A stretch of 64,000 nucleotides of DNA from Bathymodiolus brooksi (taxonomy: Eukaryota; Mollusca; Bivalvia; Mytilida; Modiolidae). The notes beneath the pieces are model-generated. The model saw only the letters and a program-made list of their open reading frames with translations, ran no database searches and was not told the DNA's origin. The translations under genes were made by a program, and so were the position numbers. Location of the stretch: assembly GCA_963680875.1 (NCBI GenBank), contig OY804579.1, forward strand, positions 13,345,506-13,409,505, given 5' to 3'. Positions 10,746 through 24,175 of this stretch are shown in pieces (position 1 is the stretch's first letter; each line of letters opens with the position of its first letter).

Positions 10746-13700
10746 CAGGTGCTCCACAAAAGGGAAGAAGTTCTGACTCAAGTAAGACATCCACCATGTT
10801 ACTCATGGGGGAAACAGTTCCTGACTCAAGTAAGACATCCACCATGTTCCTCATGGGGGAAGCAGTTCCTGACTCAAGTAAGACATCCACCATGTTACTC
10901 ATGGGGGAAGCAGTTCCTGACTCAAGTAAGACATCCACCATGTTACTTATGGGGGAAGAAGTTCCTGACTCAAGTAAGACATCCATCATGTTACTCATGG
11001 GGGAAGCAGCTCCTGACACAAGAAAGACATCCACCAGGTTACTCATGGGGGAAACAGTTCCTGACTCAAGTAAGACATCCAACATGCTACTCATGGGGGA
11101 AGCAGTTCCTGACTCAAGTAAGACATCCACCATGTTACTCATGGGGAAGCAGTTCCTGACTCAAGTAAGACATCCGCCATGTTACTTATGGGGGAAGAAG
11201 TTCCTAATTCAAGGAAGACATCCATCATGTTACTCATGGGGAAAGCAGTTCCTGATTCAGGTTAGACATCCACCATGTTACTCATGGGGAAAGCAGTTCC
11301 TGACTCAGGTAAGACACCCATCATGTTACTCATGGGGGAAGAAGTTCCTGACTCAAGTAAGATATCCACCATGTTACTCATGGGGGAAGAAGTTCCTGAC
11401 TCAAGCAAGACACCCACCATGGTACTCATGGGGGAAGAACTTCCTGACTCAAGTAAGACATCCACCATGTTACTCATGGGGGAAGCAGTTCCTGACTCAA
11501 GTAAGACATCCACCATGTTACTCATGGAGGAAGGAGTTCCTGACTCAAGTAAGACATCCACCATGTTACTCATGGGGGAAACAGTTCCTGACTCAAGTAA
11601 GACATCCACCATGTTACTTATGGGGGAAGAAGTTCCTGACTCAAGTAAGACATCCACCATGTTACTCATGGGGGAAGCAGCTCCTGACACAAGAAAGACA
11701 TCCACCATGTTACTCATGGGGGAAGCAGCTCCTTACTCAAGTAAGACATCCACCATGTTACTTATGGGGAAGCAGTTCCTGACTCAGGTAAGACATCCAC
11801 CATGATACTCATGGGGGAAGCAGTTCCTGACTCAAGTAAGACATCCACAATGTTACTCATAGGGGAAGCAGCTCCTGACTCAAGACAGACATCCACCATG
11901 TTACTCATGGGGGAAGGAGTTCCTGACTCAGGTAAGACATCCACCATGATACTCATGGGGGAAGCAGTTCCTGACTCAGGTAAGACATTCACCATGGTAC
12001 TCATGCGGGAAGCAGTTTCCTGACTCAAGTAAGACATCCACCATGTTACTTATGAGGGGAGAAGTTCCTGACTCAAGTAAGACATCCATCATGTTACTCA
12101 TGGGGGAAGCAGTTCCTGACACAAGAAAGACATCCACCATGTTACTCATGGGGGAAACAGTTCCTGACTCAAGTAAGACATCCACCATGTTATTCATGGG
12201 GGAAGCAGCTCCTTACTCAAGTAAGACATCCACCATGTTACTCATGGGGGAAGAAGTTCCTTACTCAAGTAAGACATCCACCATGTTACTTATGGGGAAG
12301 CAGTTCCTGACTCAGGTAAGACATCCACCATGATACTCATGGGGGAAGCAGTTCCTGACTCAAGTAAGACATCCACCATGTTACTCATAGGGGAAGCAGC
12401 TCCTGACTCAAGACAGACATCCACCATGTTACTCATGGGGGAAGGAGTTCCTGACTCAGGTAAGATATCCACCATGATACTCATGGGGGAAGCAGTTCCT
12501 GACTTAGGTAAGACATCCACCATGGTACTCATGGGGGAAGCAGTTCCTGACTCAAGTAAGACATCCACCATGTTACTTATGAGGGAAGAAGTTCCTGACT
12601 CAAGTAAGACATCCATCATGTTACTCATGGGGGAAGCAGCTCCTGACACAAGAAAGACATCCACCATGTTACTCATGGGGGAAACAGTTCCTGACTCAAG
12701 TAAGACATCCACCATGTTATTCATGGGGGAAGCAGCTCCTTACTCAAGTAAGACATCCACCATGTTACCCATTGGGGGAAGAAGTTCCTGACTCAAGTAA
12801 GACATCCATCATGATACTCATGGGGGAAACAGTTCCTGACTCAGGTAAGACATCCACCATGATACTCATGGGGGAAGCAGTTCCTTACTCAGGTAAGACA
12901 TCCACCTTGATACTCATGGGGGAAACAGTTCCTGACTCAGGTAAGACATCCACCATGATACTCATGGGGGAAGCAGTTCCTGACTCAAGTAAGACATCCA
13001 CCATGATACTCATGGGGGAAACAGTTCCTGACTCAAGTAAGACATCCACCATGTTACTCATGGGGGAAACAGTTCCTGACTCAAGTAAGACATCCATCAT
13101 GTTACTCATGGGGGAAGCAGTTCCTGACTCAAGTAAGACATCCACCATGTTACTCATGGGGGAAACAGTTCCTGACTCAAGTAAGACATCCATCATGTTA
13201 TTCATGGGGGAAGCAGTTCCTGACTCAAGTAAGACACCCACCATGTTACTCATGGGGGAAGCAGCTCCTGACTCAAGAAAGACATCCACCATGTTACTCA
13301 TGGGGGAAGCAGTTCCTGACTCAGGTAAGATATCCACCATGATACTCATGGGGGAAGCAGTTCCTGACTCAAGTAAGACATCCATCATGTTACTCATGGG
13401 AGAAGCAATTCCTTACTCAAGTAAGACATCCACCATATTACTCATGGGGGAAGCATTTCCTTACTCAAGTAAGACATCCACTATGTTACTTATGGGGGAA
13501 GCAATTCCTTACTCAAGTAAGACATCCACCATGTTACTCATGGGGGAAGCAGTTCCTGACTCAAGTAAGACATCCACCATGTTACTCATAGGGGAAGCAG
13601 CTCCTGACTCAAGACAGGCATCCACCATGTTACTCATGGGGGAAGGAGTTCCTGACTCAGGTAAGACATCCACCATGGTACTCATGCGGGAAGCAGTTCC

Positions 13701-16565
13701 TGACTCAAGTAAGACATCCACCATGTTACTTATGAGGGAAGAAGTTCCTGACTCAAGTAAGACATCCATCATGTTACTCATGGGGGAAGCAGCTCCTGAC
13801 ACAAGAAAGTCATCCACCATGTTACTCATGGGGGAAACAGTTCCTGACTCAAGTAAGACATCCACCATGTTATTCATGGGGGAAGCAGCTCCTTACTCAA
13901 GTAAGACATCCACCATGTTACTCATGGGGAAAGAAGTTCCTGACTCAAGTAAGACATCCATCATGATACTCATGGGGGAAACAGTTCCTGACTCAGGTAA
14001 GACATCCACCATGATACTCATGGGGGAAGCAGTTCCTTACTCAGGTAAGACATCCACCATGATACTCATGGGGGAAACAGTTCCTGACTCAGGTAAGACA
14101 TCCACCATGATACTCATGGGGGAAGCAGTTCCTGACTCAAGTAAGACATCCACCATGATACTCATGGGGGAAACAGTTCCTGACTCAAGTAAGACATCCA
14201 CCATGTTACTCATGGGGGAAACAGTTCCTGACTCAAGTAAGACATCCATCATGTTACTCATGGGGGAAGCAGTTCCTGACTCAAGTAAGACATCCACCAT
14301 GTTACTCATGGGGGAAACAGTTCCTGACTCAAGTAAGACATCCATCATATTATTCATGGGGGAAGCAGTTCCTGACTCAAGTAAGACATCCACCATGTTA
14401 CTCATGGGGGAAGCAGCTCCTGACTCAAGAAAGACATCCACCATGTTACTCATGGGGGAAGCAGTTCCTGACTCAGGTAAGATATCCACCATGATACTCA
14501 TGGGGGAAGCAGTTCCTGACTCAAGTAAGACATCCATCATGTTACTCATGGGAGAAGCAATTCCTTACTCAAGTAAGACATCCACCATATTACTCATGGG
14601 GGAAGCATTTCCTTACTCAAGTAAGACATCCACTATGTTACTTATGGGGGAAGCAATTCCTTACTCAAGTAAGACATCCACCATGTTACTCATGGGGGAA
14701 GCAGTTCCTGACTCAAGAAAGACATCCACCATGTTACTCATGGGGGAAACAGTTCCTGACTCAAGTAAGACATCCATCATGTTACTCATGGGGGAAGCAG
14801 TTCCTGACTCAAGTAAGACATCCACCATGTTACTCATGGGGGAAACAGTTCCTGACTCAAGTAAGACATCCATCATGTTATTCATGGGGGAAGCAGTTCC
14901 TGACTCAAGTAAGACATCCACCATGTTACTCATGAGGGAAGCAGCTCCTGACTCAAGAAAGACATCCACCATGTTACTCATGGGGGAAGCAGTTCCTGAC
15001 TCAGGTAAGACATCCACCATGATACTCATGGGGGAAGCAGTTCCTGACTCAAGTAAGACATCCATCATGTTACTCATGGGAGAAGCAATTCCTTACTCAA
15101 GTAAGACATCCACCATATTACTCATGGGGGAAGCAGTTCCTGACTCAAGTAAGACATCTACTATGTTACTTATGGGGGAAGCAATTCCTTACTCAAGTAA
15201 GACATCCACCATGTTACTCATGGGGGAAGCAGTTCCTGACTCAAGTAAGACATCCACCATGTTACTCATGGGGGAAGCAGTTCCTGACTCAAGTAAGACA
15301 TCCATCATGTTACTCATGGGGGAAGCAGTTCCTGACTCAAGTAAGACATCCACCATGTTATTCATGGGGGAAGCAGTTCCTGACTCAAGTAAGACATCCA
15401 CCATGTTACTTATGGGGAAGCAGTTCCTGACTCAAGTAAGACATCCACCATGTTACTCATGGGGGAAGCAGTTCCTTACTCAAGTAAGACATCCACCATG
15501 TTACTCATGGGGGAAGCAGTTCCTTACTCAAGTAAGACATCCACCATTATACTCATGGGGGAAACAGTTCCTGACTCAAGTAAGACATCCATTATGTTAC
15601 TCATGGGGGAAGCAATTCCTTACTCAAGTAAGACATCCACCATGTTACTCATGGGGGAAGCAGTTCCTGGCTCAAGTTAGACATCCACCATGTTACTCAT
15701 GGGGGAAACAGTTCCTGACTCAAGTAAGACATCCACCATATTACTCATGGGGGAAGCAGTTCCTGACTCAAGTAAGACATCTACTATGTTACTTATGGGG
15801 GAAGCAATTCCTTACTCAAGTAAGACATCCACCATGTTACTCATGGGGGAAGCAGTTCCTGACTCAAGTAAGACATCCACCATGTTACTCATGGGGGAAG
15901 CAGTTCCTGACTCAAGTAAGACATCCATCATGTTACTCATGGGGGAAGCAGTTCCTGACTCAAGTAAGACATCCACCATGTTATTCATGGGGGAAGCAGT
16001 TCCTGACTCAAGTAAGACATCCACCATGTTACTTATGGGGAAGCAGTTCCTGACTCAAGTAAGACATCCACCATGTTACTCATGGGGGAAGCAGTTCCTT
16101 ACTCAAGTAAGACATCCACCATGTTACTCATGGGGGAAGCAGTTCCTTACTCAAGTAAGACATCCACCATTATACTCATGGGGGAAACAGTTCCTGACTC
16201 AAGTAAGACATCCATTATGTTACTCATGGGGGAAGCAATTCCTTACTCAAGTAAGACATCCACCATGTTACTCATGGGGGAAGCAGTTCCTGACTCAAGT
16301 TAGACATCCACCATGTTACTCATGGGGGAAACAGTTCCTGACTCAAGTAAGACATCCATCATGATACTCATGGGGGAAGCAGTTCCTTACTCAAGTAAGA
16401 CATCCACCATATTACTCACGGGGGAAGCAGTTCCTGACTCAAGTTAGACATCCACCATGTTACTTATGGGGGGAAGCAGTTCCTGACTCAAGTAAGACAT
16501 CCACCATGTTACTTATGGGGAAGCAGTTCCTGACTCAAGTAAGACATCCACCATGTTACTCATGT
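10746..16565. repeat. 48-bp minisatellite, ~121 copies, with higher-order repeats
   Basis: Unit 'ggggaagcagttcctgactc' + 'aagtaagacatccaccatgt' + 'tactcatg'. It aligns to the T1 segment '...agcagttcctgctccactag' + 'tgacacccgtcgtgtt...', so the array is an internal expansion of the PLE tail. Recurrent variants (gcagctcctgacac, gcaattccttac, ggtaagatatcc) mark higher-order copies. Blocks recur at +528 bp (11802/12330), +1152 bp (12885/14037) and +623 bp (15189/15812). No unit has a stop in several frames, so both strands show ORFs up to 1093 codons (12772-16053). Their 16-residue repeats are not evidence of a protein. Confidence 0.95.
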
Positions 16566-16850
16566 AGTCAAGACGTATGTGACACTACTGTACGCAAACA
16601 AACACAAAGAACATAAATAAGACACAAACAAACAACTGGGGCCAATGACGAATCGGACATCGTTTTTATTCTCAAATCGAAGCGGACATCACAACAGGGA
16701 ACTAAGAACGTCAAGATATGTTATACGACTAAAGGTTGGATACCACTATGCGCAAACAAACACAAATAAGATAAATAAGACGCACGCTCTCCTACAAACA
16801 ACTGGTGGCAACTGGTGCCGAACATCGTTTGTATGCTGAATCAACCTCTT
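16566..16850 (-). mobile_element. T2 tail repeat, two partial monomers
   Basis: Two successive partial copies of T2 in antisense: 'actgtacgcaaacaaacac'...'caactggggccaatgacgaa' and 'accactatgcgcaaacaaac'...'caactggtggcaactgg'. They lie about 150 bp apart. Together with 10427-10690 they bracket the 48-bp array. Confidence 0.75.
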
Positions 16851-17554
16851 GGCTGCATCAACAGAACAGAAAGGAAAAACCCCGACCGAGTTTAGAAACA
16901 GTTTTAATATACATGTATACACCTTCTGAATGAACCTAATTACCAATAGTAACTGTCTGAAATTTAATGTTTATTTTTATGTTATTTCTATGGTGTCAAT
17001 TTATTTATATCTCTAAATCAAAGGTCTGCTGTCGTCATATTATCACCTAACATATAAATTAAATGATTAACGGAAATTATGTGTTATAACATTTACATAA
17101 TGTTCTGCATAAAATAGTAATTTAAAGTAGTTAGGTGTTATTGAACGTACTTTATATAATATATTTATTATCATAACTATTTAAACGTTCTATCACTAAG
17201 TGGTTCTATTGGATCTGTCTAGATTGTTTCACCGTAGGCTTGCTATATAAAATTAAGTGACACCGATTTCCAGGCACATGCACATTCTATCTATCAATCA
17301 TTACCATGCTAATTTAAATATTGACTGCCGATGTGTCACTAACGTCAGCATTTAGAATTGATGATCCATTCTTTTTTTGTCAAGACGAGATTTGACCTTT
17401 AAATATTAAGTCTGGGAGAATTCAAATTGTCAGCAATATCCTTGTTTTGTATTACATAATCTGTTCTATGATATCTTACAGATTTGCTTCAAATTTTACA
17501 ATGTAAAAAATGAGAACTTAACAATCCTTTGTTGTTTTATTTCGCTTTAATAAA
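16851..17554. other. Unassigned AT-rich spacer
   Basis: No exon, RNA gene or repeat recognised on either strand. Confidence 0.45.
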
Positions 17555-17690
17555 CGTTAGAGAAAACCGAAGGAGCAATCAAGAATGGACAACTGAGAGA
17601 CTCAGAGATACTGGTAACATCGGGTACACACGACACAGGCCGAAGACAAACAAAGCAAAAACAAAACACACAATTGATATTGTTTGGTGT
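17555..17690 (-). mobile_element. T2 tail repeat fragment
   Basis: 'agagaaaaccgaaggagcaa' then 'tcaagaatggacaactgaga' and 'acacgacacaggccgaagac' match T2 in antisense. It ends in 'caaaacacacaatt'. It is truncated and non-coding. Confidence 0.75.
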
Positions 17691-18304
17691 GTCCAGATAT
17701 GACCTTGTTTGAGTTATTCGCAAAAATTGATAGCTTTGACCTTTGTGATCTGGGCGAATGATACATTTGATTAAACAAATGGAATTTGATGGGTCTAGTA
17801 CCCTTTTGCTAATTCGCAAACACGAACAACTATATATAATATATATTTAAAACTGACCAAATTTTACAAATATATGTCACATTTCATTTTTCATTCAATG
17901 TAGGAAGCAGTTATTTTATCTTAAATATAATTTGTTTTACATTTTTAAATAAAAACCTTAAAATACCTTTTGTTATCTAGATATTCAATCAGTATAAAAG
18001 TGTGCATAGAATATATAAACGACATGGAAAAGAAAAAACGATCGATAACTCTGATTGGAGGGAACATATACCAAGTACATTGTATAGTAAAACTTCTCAA
18101 AACAGAAGAGATATTTGTGTAAAATGAAGGCAGGGAATTATATCAGGTACCTTGTAAGAGTCACTATTTCTTGGCCATCACAAAGACACGTCATCTGATT
18201 GTCAATCAGGGAAACATGAATGTACATATTTGTATAGAAAACATTCTTTCAGTCAGTTCTGACACAAACATTTCTCAGAGATGGGCGTTAAAACCATAAA
18301 TAAC
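17691..18304. other. Unassigned AT-rich spacer
   Basis: Nothing recognisable before the palindrome at 18305. Confidence 0.4.
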
Positions 18305-18390
18305 AAATAGTTCATGGCACTGAGGGTCATTTGGCAGTATATGGACCGGTCCATATACTGCCATATGACCCGAAGTGACAAGAACTATTT
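18305..18390. repeat. 86-bp near-perfect palindrome centred on ACCGGT
   Basis: The arms pair from AAATAGTTC at the left to GAACTATTT at the right, then GCACT/AGTG and GGGTCAT/ATGACCC. The centre is a nearly uninterrupted inverted repeat, GGCAGTATATGGACC joined to its complement. The centre of symmetry is at 18347/18348. A related unpaired stretch (ggtccatatactaccggtcc) follows at 18434-18453. This is a foldback or MITE-like structure. Confidence 0.85.
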
Positions 18391-18479
18391 GCTATATTAT
18401 ACTTTTTATCTAAAATAATGCAGGTACCTGGCCGGTCCATATACTACCGGTCCAAATATGAAAATAGTGACCGGCTGCG

Positions 18480-18796
18480 CTAACAAAGACAAATAGGGAA
18501 AATAAAAACATGAAGTGTAATATAATCACTTATCCAGAGTTCATGTAAATGTGGTGCATTTATATACAATAATAGTGCAAACAAAGGAAAAACAAAAAAT
18601 ATCATACTGTCGGAACAGTTCTAGAATCCAGTATAAAAATCACAGAAAGAAGCAGAGTCGATACCCCTACAACACAAGCGCATGACCCTTTACTATCCTG
18701 TCTTGTTACAAGCACTTCAATCAAATGTGGCGGGAATAGTGCAGTAAGCTAAATATAGAGATGATGTAATACAAGGAAAAACAAAACAGATAATCA
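18480..18796. mobile_element. Dispersed repeat R2, left flank of the 30-bp array
   Basis: 'aacaaaggaaaaacaaaaaa' then 'tactgtcggaacagttctag', later 'gcatgaccctttactatcct' and 'gcacttcaat'. The same family is at 29507-29600 ('cacactatcagaatagttcc') and as pieces at 6478-6560 and 22760-22860. The first 30-bp unit is reached through a second copy of 'acaaggaaaaacaaaacag', so the array lies inside this element. Confidence 0.65.
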
Positions 18797-21700
18797 CAAC
18801 GTAAGAATAGTCCTAAAAGTTAATCACAACGTAAAAATAGTCCCAAAAGATAATCACAACGTAAGAATAGTCCTAAAAGTTAATCACAACGTAAGAATAG
18901 TCCCAAAAGATAACCACAACGTAAGAATAGTCCTAAAAGTTAATCACAACGTAAGAATAGTCCCAAAAGTTAATCACAACGTAAGAATAGTCCTAAAAGT
19001 TAATCACAACGTAAGAATAGTCCTAAAGGTTAATCACAACGTAAGAATAGTCCTAAAAGTTAATCACAACGTAAGAATAGTCCCAAAAGATAATCACAGC
19101 GTAAAAATAGTCCCAAAAGATAATCAGAACGTAAAAATAGTCCCAAAAGATAATCACAACGTAAAAATAGTCCCAAAAGTTAATCACAACGTAAGAATAG
19201 TCCCAAAAGATAATCACAACGTAAGAATAGTCCCAAAAGTTAATCACAACGTAAGAATAGTCCCAAAAGATAATCACAACGTAAGAATAGTCCCAAAAGT
19301 TAATCACAACGTAAGAATAGTCCCAAAAGATAATCACAACGTAAGAATAGTCCCAAAAGTTAATCACAACGTAAGAATAGTCCCAAAAGATAATCAAAAC
19401 ATAAGAATAGTCCCAAAAGTTAATCACAACGTAAAAATAGTCCCAAAAGATAATCACAACGTAAGAATAGTCCCAAAAGATAACCACAACGTAAGAATAG
19501 TCCTAAAGGTTAATCACAACGTAAGAATAGTCCTAAAAGTTAATCACAACGTAAGAATAGTCCCAAAAGATAATCACAGCGCAAAAATAGTCCCAAAAGA
19601 TAATCAGAACGTAAAAATAGTCCCAAAAGATAATCACAACGTAAAAATAGTCCCAAAAGTTAATCACAACGTAAGAATAGTCCCAAAAGATAATCACAAC
19701 GTAAGAATAGTCCCAAAAGTTAATCACAACGTAAGAATAGTCCCAAAAGATAATCACAACGTAAGAATAGTCCCAAAAGTTAATCACAACGTAAGAATAG
19801 TCCCAAAAGATAATCAAAACATAAGAATAGTCCCAAAAGTTAATCACAACGTAAAAATAGTCCCAAAAGATAATCACAACGTAAGAATAGTCCCAAAAGA
19901 TAACCACAACGTAAGAATAGTCCCAAAGGTTAATCACAACGTAAGAATAGTCCCAAAAGATAATCACAACGTAAGAATAGTCCTAAAAGTTAATCACAAC
20001 GTAAGAATAGTCCCAAAAGTTAATCACAACGTAAGAATAGTCCCAAAAGTTAATCACAACGTAAGAATAGTCCCAAAAGATAACCACAACGTAAGAATAG
20101 TCCCAAAAGTTAATCACAACGGAAGAATAGTGCCAAAAGTTAATCACAACGTAAGAATAGTCCCAAAAGTTAATCACAACGTAAGAATAGTCCCAATAGA
20201 TAATCACAACGTAAGAATAGTCCTAAAAGTTAATCCCAACGTAAGAATAGTCCCAAAAGTAAGTTAATCACAACGTAAGAATAGTCCCAAAAGTTAATCA
20301 CAACGTAAGAATAGTCCCAAAAGTTAATCACAACATAAGAATAGTCCCAAAAGATAATCACAACGTAAGAATAGTCCCAAAAATTAATCACAACGTAAGA
20401 ATAATCCCAAAAGTTAATCACAACGTAAGAATAGTCCCAAAAGATAATCACAACGTAAGAATAGTCCCAAAAGATAACCACAACGTAAGAATAGTCCCAA
20501 AAGTTAATCACAACGTAAGAATAGTCCCAAAAGATAATCACAACGTAAGAATAGTCCCAAAAGTTAATCACAACGTAAGAATAGTCCCAGAAGTTAATCA
20601 CAACGTAAGAATAGTCCCAAAAGTTAATCACAACGTAAGAATAGTCCCAATGGTTAATCACAACGTAGGAATAGTCCTAAAAGTTAATCACAACGTAAGA
20701 ATAGTCCCAAAAGTTAATCACAACGTAAAAATAGTCCCAAAAGTTAATCACAACGTAAGAATAGTCCCAATAGTTAATCACAACGTAAGAATAGTCCCAA
20801 AAGATAATCCCAACGTAAGAATAGTCCCAAAAATTAATCACAACGTAAGAATAGTCCCAAAAGTTAATCACTACGTAAGAATAGTCCCAAAAGTTAATCA
20901 CAACGTAAGAATAGTCCCAATAATTAATCACAACGTAAGAATAGCCCCAAAAGTTAATCACAACGTAAGAATAGTCCCAAAAGTTAATCACAACGTAAGA
21001 ATAGTCCCAAAAGTTAATCACAACGTAAGAATAGTCTCAAAAGTTAATCACAACGTAAGAATAGTCCCAAAAGTTAATCACAACGTAAGAATAGTCCCAA
21101 AAGATAACCACAACGTAAGAATAGTCCCAAAAGTTAATCACAACGTCAGAATAGTCCCAAAAGTTAATCACAACGTAAGAATAGTCCCAAAAGTTAATCA
21201 CAACGTAAGAATAGTCCCAATAGTTAATCACAACGTAAGAATAGTCCCAAAAGTGAATCACAACGTAAGAATAGTCCCAAAAGATAACCACAACGTAAGA
21301 ATAGTCCCAAAAGTTAATCACAACGTAAGAATAGTCTCAAAAGTTAATCACAACGTAAGAATAGTCCCAAAAGTTAATCACAACGTAAGAATAGTCCCAA
21401 AAGATAACCACAACGTAAGAATAGTCCCAAAAGTTAATCACAACGTAAGAATAGTCCCAAAAGTTAATCACAACGTAAGAATAGTCCCAAAAGTTAATCA
21501 CAACGTAAGAATAGTCCCAATAGTTAATCACAACGTAAGAATAGTCCTAAAAGTTAATCACAACGTAAGAATAGTCCTAAAAGTTAATCACAACGTTAGA
21601 ATAGTCCCAAAAGTTAATCATAACGTAAGAATAGTCCCAAAAGTTAATCACAACGTAAGAATAGTCCCAAAAGTTAATCACAACGTAAGAATAGTCCCAA

Positions 21701-22750
21701 AAATTAATCACAACGTAAGAATAGTCCCAAAAGTTAATCACAACGTAAGAATAGTCCCAAAAGATAATCACAACGTAAGAATAGTCCCAAAAGATAATCA
21801 CAACGTAAGAATAGTCCCAAAAGATAACCACAACGTAAGAATAGTCCCAAAAGTTAATCACAACGTATGAATAGTCCCAAAAGTTAATCACAACGTAAGA
21901 ATAGTCCCAAAAGTTAATCACAACGTAAGAATAGTCCCAATGGTTAATCACAACGTAAGAATAGTCCCAAAAGTTAATCACAACGTAAGAATAGTCCCAA
22001 AAGTTAATCACAACGTAAGAATAGTCCCAAAAGTTAATCACAACGTAAGAATAGTCCCAAAAGATAATCACAACGTAAGAATAGTCCTAAAAATTAATCA
22101 CAACGTAAGAATAGTCCCAAAAGTTAATCACAACGTAAGAATAGTCCCAAAAGTTAATCACAACGTAAGAATAGTCCCAAAAGATAATCACAACGTTAGA
22201 ATGGTCCCAAAGGTTAATCACAACGTAAGAATAGTCCCAAAAATTAATCACTACGTAAGAATAGTCCCAAAAGTTAATCACAACGTAAGAATAGTCCCAA
22301 AAGTTAATCACAACGTAAGAATAGTCCCAAAAGATAATCACAACGTAAGAATAGTCCCAAAGGTTAATCACAACGTAAGAATAGTCCCAAAAATTAATCA
22401 CTACGTAAGAATAGTCCCAAAAGTTAAGAATAGTCCCAAAAGTTAATCACAACGTAAGAATAGTCCCAAAAGTTAATCACAACGTAAGAATAGTCCCAAA
22501 AGTTAATCACAACGTAAGAATAGTCCCAAAAGTTAATCACAACGTAAGAATAGTCCCAAAAGTTAATCACAACGTAAGAATAGTCCCAAAAGTTAATCAC
22601 AACGTAAGAATAGTCCCAAAAGTTAATCACAACGTAAGAATAGTCCCAAAAGATAATCACAACGTAAGAATAGTCCCAAAAGATAATCACAACGTAAGAA
22701 TAGTCCCAAAAGATAATCACAACGTAAGAATAGTCCCAAAAGTTAATCAG
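18797..22750. repeat. 30-bp minisatellite, ~132 copies
   Basis: Unit 'taatcacaacgtaagaatag' + 'tcccaaaagt', with recurrent variants in the last bases (aaaaga, aaaggt, aaaaat). It aligns with 'accacactatcagaatag' + 'ttccaaaa' of dispersed repeat R2. A 480-bp higher-order duplication (16 units) is visible between 19053 and 19533, and a 300-bp one near 21037/21337. A phase change occurs near 20259 and a truncated unit at about 22425. A 30-bp period keeps frames open: plus-strand NHNVRIVPKV repeats and minus-strand WDYSYVVINF repeats are artefacts. Confidence 0.96.
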
Positions 22751-22759
22751 AAAATCGTT

Positions 22760-22860
22760 GGAACAAAGACACCATTGATACCACTTACAAATATAAACAT
22801 GCCCGTTTACCTTCTTTGGAAACTGGGCGAAAGGCGAGTTCTACAAACCCTTTACCCATA
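22760..22860. mobile_element. R2 right flank of the 30-bp array
   Basis: 'caaagacaccattgatacca' then 'acatgcccgtttaccttctt' resembles the R2 part 'cagagtcgataccc...gcatgaccctttactatcct' at 18654-18710. R2 sequence therefore resumes on the right of the array. Confidence 0.55.
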
Positions 22861-23761
22861 TTTGCGCCAAAATGCATATAAACTTATTATTTCGGGACTC
22901 TGAATTATTTTTATGTTTATCCCTCAAAAACCATTCACAGTATGTCTAATATTATACTGCACTCAGTCCATTTACAGCCTATATAAAGGAGTACGTATAA
23001 ATATTTGATGTGTGAGTCTACTAGACGTTAATATTCTCCTGCTGCCCTTCATCTAATGTAAGGCACAGCACAATATAATAGTCACTGTCCGAATACGGAC
23101 TCCGTTGTAGACACCCGAGAAGAAATTTGACCAACGTTTTTTGTCTTTTTATGTGTTAATTTAACAATGCAGTATAAACACAATTTAGTTTACTGTCGAG
23201 AAATATAAAATTTATTTGTGCTCATCTCGAAACAGAAAGAAACTCGCTGTTTTTTCTATCTATAAATCTCGTACAAATAATTTTTATATTTGCTGACAAT
23301 GTACTTATATTATCTATCTGAAAAAGGAAATTTGATATATAGTATTTGCATGTTCAATAATACTTTTATATTTACAAGCACAAATAAGTTGAATGGAGAT
23401 TGGTTGTTAGTATATATAAGTTCATGTACCATTACAAAGCTTCATAGAAAATAATGGAAAAAATGAGAAATAAGATAATGGTATACTAGCGTGCAGATTA
23501 TTCAAGGTTCCCTGAAAATCAATACAACAAGATTTTCCAGTAATTAGGAAATTAGTCTATTTTTCCTTCTTGTTGTAAATGTAAACTTGAATTATTGATG
23601 TCTCCTTGTGTGTAAATTTATAACGTAAATTAACAAGATTAGAAAAATAGCAATACAATAATTCTTTACAACAGCAAAACCTTAAAGATATAAGAAGATT
23701 AGTAAGTAAGAGAGAAGATTGTCCAAGGTAACACGGAACAAACACAAGGCCGCTTTTTATT
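22861..23761. other. Unassigned AT-rich spacer
   Basis: AT-rich; small ORFs only. It may contain decayed parts of the PLE whose C-terminus begins at 23762, but I cannot recognise them. Confidence 0.45.
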
Positions 23762-23872
23762 GACGTGTTAGCATCTACACTTCGAAAGTTTTACGGTCAC
23801 CACCATGACTTGGTTGACCGTTATGGAATATCTGTGTCACAAATAACCACAGATATGTTCCACTTATTGTAA
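23762..23872 (+). pseudogene. Penelope-like element, C-terminal RT fragment
   Basis: An open stretch ending in TAA encodes LRKFYGHHHDLVDRYGISVS followed by QITTDMFHLL. I recognise this as the C-terminal end of the large PLE polyprotein found in bivalve genomes. Upstream coding sequence is missing, so the copy is 5' truncated. Its value is that the stop codon is followed directly by the T1 tail, identifying T1 as the PLE 3' region. Confidence 0.75.
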
Positions 23873-24175
23873 ACACTTCCCGGTCCTTTCCTCATTCATG
23901 ATTTATCACCAGGTTTGTAACTAGATTAACACGACGGGTGTCACTAGTGGAGCAGGAACTGCCTACCTTGCCGGAGCACCTGAGTTCACCCTCGGTTTTT
24001 AGTGGGCTTCGTGTTACTCAATCTTTAGTTCTATGTGTATGTTTTGTAGATCTTGTTTGTCCTTTTGTGCTTTTTCTTTTGGCCATTGCGTTGTCTGTTC
24101 TTCTTTGATATACGGATTCTAATTACCCCTTTGGTACCTTCAATCTCTTCTTACACTGATCATTACTTTCTGCAT
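23873..24175 (+). mobile_element. PLE 3' tail (reference copy of T1)
   Basis: Sense-orientation tail. 'ttatcaccaggtttgtaact' leads to segment S1 ('cacgacgggtgtcactagtg' then 'gagcaggaactgcc'), then S2 ('ggagcacctgagttcaccct' then 'cggtttttagtgggcttcgtg'), then 'ttttggccattgcgttgtct', then S3 ('gatatacggattctaattac' then 'ccctttggtaccttc'). S1, S2 and S3 are the sources of the 48-bp, 47-bp and 23-bp arrays elsewhere in the window. Confidence 0.8.

Noticed and set aside
12772..16053. A 1093-codon ORF with 16-residue repeats (and its many overlapping relatives on both strands)
   Set aside because: The unit is 48 bp with no stop in several frames, it derives from a non-coding PLE tail, and both strands are open equally. 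It is a product of periodicity.
18797..22750. CRISPR array
   Set aside because: Strictly regular 30-bp units without unique spacers, in eukaryotic DNA with no cas genes: a minisatellite. The same applies to the other arrays.
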